From the NCBI GenBank assembly GCA_008711295.1, contig VUYV01000004.1:5178173-5242172 (forward strand): a stretch of 64,000 nt of DNA, written 5' to 3'. Source of the DNA: Anarhynchus alexandrinus. Taxonomy: Eukaryota > Chordata > Aves > Charadriiformes > Charadriidae. The position numbers and the translations under genes were made by a program. The notes beneath the pieces are model-generated. The model worked only from the letters and a program-made list of their open reading frames with translations. It was not told the origin of the DNA and made no database searches. Shown here one piece after another: positions 58,601 through 64,000 of this stretch (its first letter is position 1; each line of letters starts with the position of its first letter).

Positions 58601-59902
58601 GAGGACTGCCTTTTAAATGGAAAAGTGATGCCCATTCTGGGAGACCTTGCAGCGGGAGAGACCACACAGGTGACGAGACCATTGCTTCCAGCTGACAAGC
58701 AAAAGGGTGCGGGCTCTGCTTCGGAGCTGGCAGAGCCTCAACAGCTGTTTGGGGATCTGCTTCATTCTTGCTGCAGGCAAATTTCAGTAGACCCACTTCC
58801 ACAGTGTGTTTAATAGCACGCACTAAAGCATCAAATGGTCCACACCAGACAAAACAAACTGGTGGGCATGGGTTATTTTAATGCAAAATAAACTAACCTG
58901 CAACTAATTCCTGGTACAGGTAATCTCTGCTGCGACCGCCTCTCCAGGATTTTGGGGCCGGCAGATCCATCCCCAGCAATCCGCTCCCATGTCTTGACCT
59001 CCTTCGGCTTGTTCCACCTCCCACCTCAGTGAGATGGCCGATGCTCAGGGACCACGTGGATGTTCTTGTCCTTGGGGGTCCTTCTGTGGGAGGGGGATGA
59101 ATCAGCTCCATCCCATCTCTGTTGCAGAGGGGCCCTACGAGGCACTGTCAAACAGGCACACGGCATTTCTCACACGACCAGCTCCTTAGCTTTCCCCAAG
59201 GAAAAGGTTTGCTGGCTAATTTTTTTTTTTGTCCCTTTTAGAAGAGGGGAGGGAGGAGGGGAAACCAGCAACAAGCCCTTGTAAGCACTGATACGGCCCT
59301 AAGGGCTTCTCCACATTAAAGCCGATACAGCAGCGTAACTCCTACAGGCTGCTATTGTGGTTTGTGTTTGCACTCTCTACTCTTTAATTACAACTGTTGC
59401 CGACAACTGTTTACAAGACCACTTGCAGCTCTGTCTTGGAAATCAATTCAGATGTCAACAGTTACACCGTGAATGGGCTGAAAGCAAATGGGTAAAGGCC
59501 ATAAACTTGACACCAGAAAGTATAACACTCCAAAAAAGGAAGAGTTGGACTTCCCAAGGCATGTGACAGGGATGCCCAGTGCCCAGAGAAGACATCAGGG
59601 GACACCAGCCCCTGGTCACCAAAGGGGTGCATTCACAGTGGTGTGCGCGCACCCAGCGGGTCAGTAGATTTGTTTTCTTCTGCAGCAATGACATGAAGAC
59701 ATAACATTAATAATCATCTGATTCATAAACAGGATTAAACCCTCCAAAACATCAAAACTGGCTTCTCAGCACTTCCCAGGGGTTTCTGCAAGTGGGCCAT
59801 GGTTACAAGTGGCAGCAGCTGGAGAGCTCGCCTCCAACCCAGACCACGTTGGGCAGAGCTCCATGAGGAAACAGGAGTCAAAATGTACTAGGCGAGAGTT
59901 TA
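55628..59902. other. mostly unique non-coding sequence
   Basis: No gene recognised in 4.3 kb. An A-run lies at 55629-55641. Fragments of the amniote repeat family occur at 56444-56500 (listed) and, weakly, at 59295-59350 ('aagggcttctccacattaaa'). The frame at 56932-57339 overlaps two others and resembles no protein. Confidence 0.5.
56444..56500. repeat. ancient amniote dispersed repeat fragment
   Basis: 'gggaccaattctcccttgct' followed by 'ataccagtgaaaatctgagt' and 'aactac' parallels 'ggccagattctcctctcact.acaccagtgtaaatccggagtaactcc', another part of the family at 52806-52886. Confidence 0.45.
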
Positions 59903-60112
59903 CAAATGGGGAACTGAGGCACAGGAAGATTAATAATAATGATACTTAACATCTCTTTATTGCTTTAAATGGTCCACACCCTTTACAGACGTTGACCCTC
60001 ACAATACCCTGGGGAGAGGTGACTGGCTATTATTATCCTGTTTTTCACAGATGCGGACAAAGAGGCTGAAATGTGGCATTCCCCGGGCCAAATCGTTGAC
60101 GACTGGTGGACA
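59903..60112 (-). mobile_element. MIR-like relics, two in tandem, minus strand
   Basis: The first fragment (59903-59932) is 'aatggggaactgaggcacag', the reversed MIR core. A second, longer one (59933-60112) follows. It reads 'aataataatgatacttaaca', 'tttattgctttaaa', 'ctttacagac', 'ccctcacaataccctgggga', 'ctattattatcctgtttttc', 'acagatgcggacaaagaggc', and then a decayed 'cttgcccaaggtcac' part. This is the fullest MIR-like copy in the window and its order is unambiguous on the minus strand. Confidence 0.65.
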
Positions 60113-60564
60113 TAATTCTGTGCTTCAAGTCCAGTTCAAGCGCTCCACATCCCTCATGAAAGAAAATATCATAGCAATTCTCCTTCTGACCAACCTTGTC
60201 TCATTGCTCCTCATAGCTGCAGAGATGCAGAGCATCCTTATCCCCTTTGCGGAAACAGTTGGTCCAAGGCCAAGCATGAGGTGGCTTCAGCCAGCAAGGA
60301 CAGATGACTCCTGTCCCTTGGACAACCCTCTCCCCCCGCCCTGCCTGCCACCAGTGCTCCAAGTGTGTGTCCTTGCTGGGCTCGATCCTCATACATATCT
60401 TATCCCACCAGTGATTTTATTGCTCCAGTGCTTCCCATGACAATCTCCTCCTTTTCCAGCTGAAGGAGGACCACACAGGGCTGGGAATGGGGCTGAGCGA
60501 TGATTTCTAGGAGGATAAACAGAAAGAAGGGAAGCAGCTACCAGGCAATGTTGACATAAGACTG

Positions 60565-60765
60565 AGTGGAAATTAAACAGTTTCTCACCGGCAGAGTGAG
60601 CTTCTGGAACAGACCTGGGAGAGCAGTAGTAGGGGGTAAAAATCAAGGACAAAAGAAACCCTCAGCCAACCTATGTAGTTTTAGGGTGGAGCTTGATAAA
60701 TCTATAGGGGCGGCTGCCTGGGACGCGTGGGATCAGACCTGCTGATGGAGGAGGTCTCTCCAGCC
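60565..60765 (+). mobile_element. old CR1/L3-like LINE 3' region relic
   Basis: 'ggaaattaaacagtttctca', 'cttctggaacagacctggga' and 'ggtggagcttgataaatcta' appear in the order found in old reptile-bird CR1/L3 3' ends (consensus form 'gaaattaaatttttaacagtgag ... tggaacagcttacc ... agagcttgataaatttatgg'). It is strongly diverged and has lost any terminal repeat, so it predates the other CR1 copies here. Confidence 0.45.
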
Positions 60766-61689
60766 TGGTGCTCCCTCCAACTTCCTTGAAAGCACTGAGC
60801 TGTTCAGCTCACAGCTGACAGGCTTCATTTCTTTAAAACCTTGGCTGCCAAACAAATAAAGCTGGAACACCAAAGTGGTAATCAAGAAAATTGCACTGCA
60901 ACACTCAGCTCCAGCTCTGGTCCCGGCACTTTGGGAATTCGTGTCTTTATTTCCTGAAGGAGTACTCCCTTCCCTCCTGCGGCAGGGGTTGCGCTAGGAC
61001 AGTCCCACCTTACCGAGGCCCCGCGACGCTTTGCCGTAGCGCTGGCGGTCCCTCGCTCCAGCGGCGCTCAGCCTGCCTCCCTCTGTCACATCCCACTGCT
61101 CCAATTCATTTGGCTCGGCTACTGAAATAAATTAATAGCCCGGGTTTCCTGTGGTCGGCATGCTCTGCGGACACGGATCATAGCCCTGTTTTGTCGGGCT
61201 CGTGAAGAAGGTTGTAGCAACAGCAATGGGAGTTGGGGCGACTGAGTAAAATGTTCAGTTCAAGAAGGCAGACCCTCCGCTCCCCTTCTCGCTTCCCCAG
61301 GGGGCAGGCACTCCTCATCCCCCCCAAAATCGGTGTTGCGGTGGGCACGCTTCCAGCCAGAGAGGATGAAAGGGACGGGTCAGAGGCCAGGTCCTCCCTC
61401 CTGACCCACGGGGTGTCAGAGGCAGCAAAAACCCATCCATCAAATGTAAGTGCTTGGTTATCGCAGAGGGAGTGCTTGGGGCTTTGTCTCCATGGGAAGA
61501 TTGCATTGGTATCGTTCAGGGTATGAACACAAATTGCTGCCATCCCTTGGGGCCCTTCTTCGCTAGAAAAATGTGAGTCCTTAATGCCCATTAATTAACT
61601 CAAAGTAGGCTTTGCGGGAAATGTGTAGTTTTCACATGAATCAGTGGGTTATATTAAAGACCAGCTCTGCATATTTTATTTGCTGTATG
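60766..61689. other. unique sequence with a small CpG cluster
   Basis: I count about 12 CpG in 60961-61080, including 'ccgcgacgctttgccgtagc' and 'gctggcggtccctcgctcca'. No exon is recognised beside it. Low-complexity content is minor. Confidence 0.45.
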
Positions 61690-61790
61690 ATTCAGCAAAA
61701 CTCAAGCATGTACTTAAGTTTAAACATGTGCTTGGAGCTCGGTGAAGTCAATGGAAGGCTGCTAAAATGCTGCAGGGAATTGGAGCTATT
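61690..61790. repeat. ancient amniote self-complementary repeat fragment
   Basis: 'attcagcaaaactcaagcat', 'gtacttaagtttaaacatgt' and 'gctcggtgaagtcaatgg' match the half-palindromic unit 'ttcagcaaagcacttaagca.atgcttaactttaagcacatg ... tgaagtcaatggga' that is scattered through bird and reptile genomes. A decayed second arm may lie at 61757-61775 ('ctgctaaaatgctgcagg'). Confidence 0.5.
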
Positions 61791-64000
61791 TAGATTGTGT
61801 GGGATTTAGGGAAAGGCATCAGCAATCAAAAATTTCCAATACTTTACCTTGTACTGTAGTACCTGAACATGTCTTCCTTTCCTATTGGCTGGAAAACTGC
61901 TGGCACTGTGAGAATAAATAAGCAAGACTCCAGCCTATAGAAGATTCAAGTTGGCCTTGTTTAAAACTCAGTAGAGCTTTGTGGTCATGGTGCAGAGATG
62001 CGTGTTTTTTTTCTGCAGGTCTAAGTCAGCCTCTCTACAATAAGGACCGATACCCTGGTTTTCTGCTTTCCCAAAAGCTGTTGCACGAGCAGACGGAACT
62101 GCTTTGTGCCAAGAGGCTACAAGGCACTGCCCAGATATGTTGGAGAGCTTGTGAAACTGCGGTGTGCTTTTGGAAAGCACTAGCAGCCTTGGAATGACAA
62201 GGTACTGCTATAAAGTTGAGAAGAGCATCTCCGGATCATCTGTGCTTTTCTGACTGGAATGTAGCAGGCATAAGGCATGAACCACAAGAAAGCAATTTGC
62301 CATAGGTCTTTTCTCCTGCCATAAGAAGACGATATAGGAGCGTCCCAGAAGCAGCGAACGCACCGTCCTTCAAGCTGGGGCCATCTGGCAGCTGGGGCAG
62401 CAGATGTGAGACTCAGCCCGTTCCCCCTTCTCTCCTGCCCCACTTAGCCTTCGAAAGGGCTCCCCTTCCTCCATGCACGGTGTCAGCCACCAGTGCCTAA
62501 TGATTGCTCTTTAACCTTAAAATATGACAGCACCGTGCCGCACTTATGTGATCCTGTAATCATATATTCCTCCAGACGCCCTTTTCATGCAGCTTAAATA
62601 TTTTACAAATACATGTCTAAGTACAAATCTACCGCATTAACTCTTGTATAGAGGGTACTTATTTTCAGCTAGGTGGCTGGGATTCCTGTAAGTATAATTT
62701 ACCGTGCAGTATGACAGAGCTGGGCTAGAATGCGCAGCTTTTACTGGCTAAAATACAATAAAATATGCTACACCGTGTTTCACAGATGAATCACTTCTAA
62801 ACCATGCCTTTAAGTATTGTCTGTCACTACAGTTCCTTATTGTAATACTTTGTGAGAGCTAGAGAAAAAGAGAGAGAAATTGCCCTTTAAATCTCCACAA
62901 AGCCTACCATCCAGAAGAAATTAGGGACATTTGTTCTTGGGAGTCAGATGGGTTATGTGAGAGAAAGCATTATACAACAGGTTTTATTGGGGTGGAGGTG
63001 AGGGGAATGTGTTTTCACTTATTTATTTGTATTATGTTTCACTTGAAGAATGTTCAAGGACCAGCTCATGAACAAAACGGCACCCAAACTGTGTAAAGAG
63101 CAGCCGTGGTCCAACGGGTGCAGACAATCATTTCATCTCCGCCCAAGCTGCCAGGCCACCGAGGCAGAGATCCCAGGAGAGCAGATCTTCCTCATGCCTG
63201 CTTTGAATTAGCTCCCAAGAGGAGAGCCAACAGCATGTGGACAAAGCAGAGGAATAGGTCGGGCAAATCATCTACAGAAAGTAAGATGTTCCCATATTCA
63301 GTGGGTGCCGAATACTCTGTGCAGTCCTTGCTTCAAAGGAGGACAGTACTGGAAAGAACTACCTAGAGCCCAAGCCCACAGCAGTCACAGACAACTTGAG
63401 GAGCAGACAGTTATTTGGGAAAAAGCCATACAAGATCCGTGCCAAAGACCGTTGAACACTTCCCAATACCTAAAATCTAACTTAAGTATTAAAAATCCAA
63501 AAGTCATAGAAAAGAGAGCAGTAATGATCTCCAAAGAGACACCTAGCGTCTGGCCAAAGGCTTTATACACCTTATGTGGTTGGAAGGCACGTGCTTCATT
63601 TCTGCTCCGAAACGCATCTCCGCTGGCCAGGCTTTCCAGCATTCCCTGGCTTGCCTGCGGGGGCCCTGGAGCCAAGCGCTGGGTTATCCCCTGGGCTGCC
63701 GAAGTCCTTCACAGACCCAAGAGTTTTTCTGTAGATTGCAGCAGGTTGTTTCTAAGCCAGACTCCCCGTGGGCTCCTCTCTCTCTTCTTTAAAGCTACCA
63801 CTGAAATAATGTAGTAAAGGCAACGCTGGAACAACAGGGCTGTCACAGCTGGTAGCCACAGCTGTGAGATTGGGCCAGAACACATTGTCCTTCCTTCTGC
63901 AGATGCTTTCTGTTAATAAGACACTTACTACTGAGATATTTTCTTCTTTGGGGATCTACAGCGTGAACCAAAACCAAGGTCAAAGAGAAAGTCCATTTTT
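61791..64000. other. unique non-coding sequence to window end
   Basis: No exon, RNA gene or mobile element recognised. An AT-rich stretch lies at about 62515-62830. The frame 63305-63814 (169 codons) is the longest gap-free open frame in this final stretch, but it overlaps a 96-codon frame on the opposite strand and has no recognisable domain. Confidence 0.5.

Noticed and set aside
63305..63814. 169-codon plus-strand frame near the window end
   Set aside because: Overlapped by antisense and alternative-frame ORFs and without family resemblance, so best treated as chance.

Overview
This is a non-coding stretch of a bird genome, taken from a draft assembly. The clearest taxonomic evidence is its repeats. 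There are four CR1 retrotransposon 3' ends (5437-5914, 7610-8087, 19630-20075, 27285-27684), all 5'-truncated and all ending in the CR1 ATTCTATGAT-type tail. Interspersed repeats are otherwise sparse, and a few very old MIR-like and amniote-wide relics are present. I recognise no protein-coding exon, rRNA, tRNA or other functional RNA gene in 64 kb. Open reading frames are short, overlap on both strands, and match no protein family I know, apart from one decayed reverse-transcriptase fragment at 19309-19533. The window is best read as a large intron or intergenic interval.

Layout. 1-4854: unique non-coding sequence with one MIR-like relic. 4855-8270: a 1.25-kb block containing a CR1 element, present twice in the same orientation and separated by a 919-base run of N. 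9217-14088: a second duplicated zone of about 2.3 kb, broken into a mosaic of pieces joined by single N characters. 14089-19308: unique sequence. 19309-20075: an L2-like reverse-transcriptase fossil followed by a minus-strand CR1. 20076-26879: unique sequence with AT-rich patches that look conserved. 26880-27684: a small CpG cluster with a YY1-type motif, then an older plus-strand CR1. 27685-43217: long unique stretch with MIR-like relics near 38.4 kb. 43218-43436: a 0.1-kb repeat across a single N. 44527-46365: a strong CpG island interrupted by a 437-base gap, with G-quadruplex-capable tracts on both sides. 46366 onward: an abrupt switch to AT-rich sequence, followed by unique DNA with ancient amniote repeats, a tandem 27-mer, a hairpin, MIR-like and old CR1-like relics, and two more CpG-rich patches near 50.7 and 61.0 kb.

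With no gene identified, no pathway can be described. The likely functional content is regulatory: the CpG island, three smaller CpG clusters and several AT-rich, homeodomain-core-rich blocks. The most distinctive structural signal is the 9.2-14.1 kb mosaic. It holds three distinguishable versions of one 230-base segment, more than the two alleles one diploid locus can supply. I found no evidence of a novel biological system. Conservation, repeat names and gene identity need alignments that I could not run.
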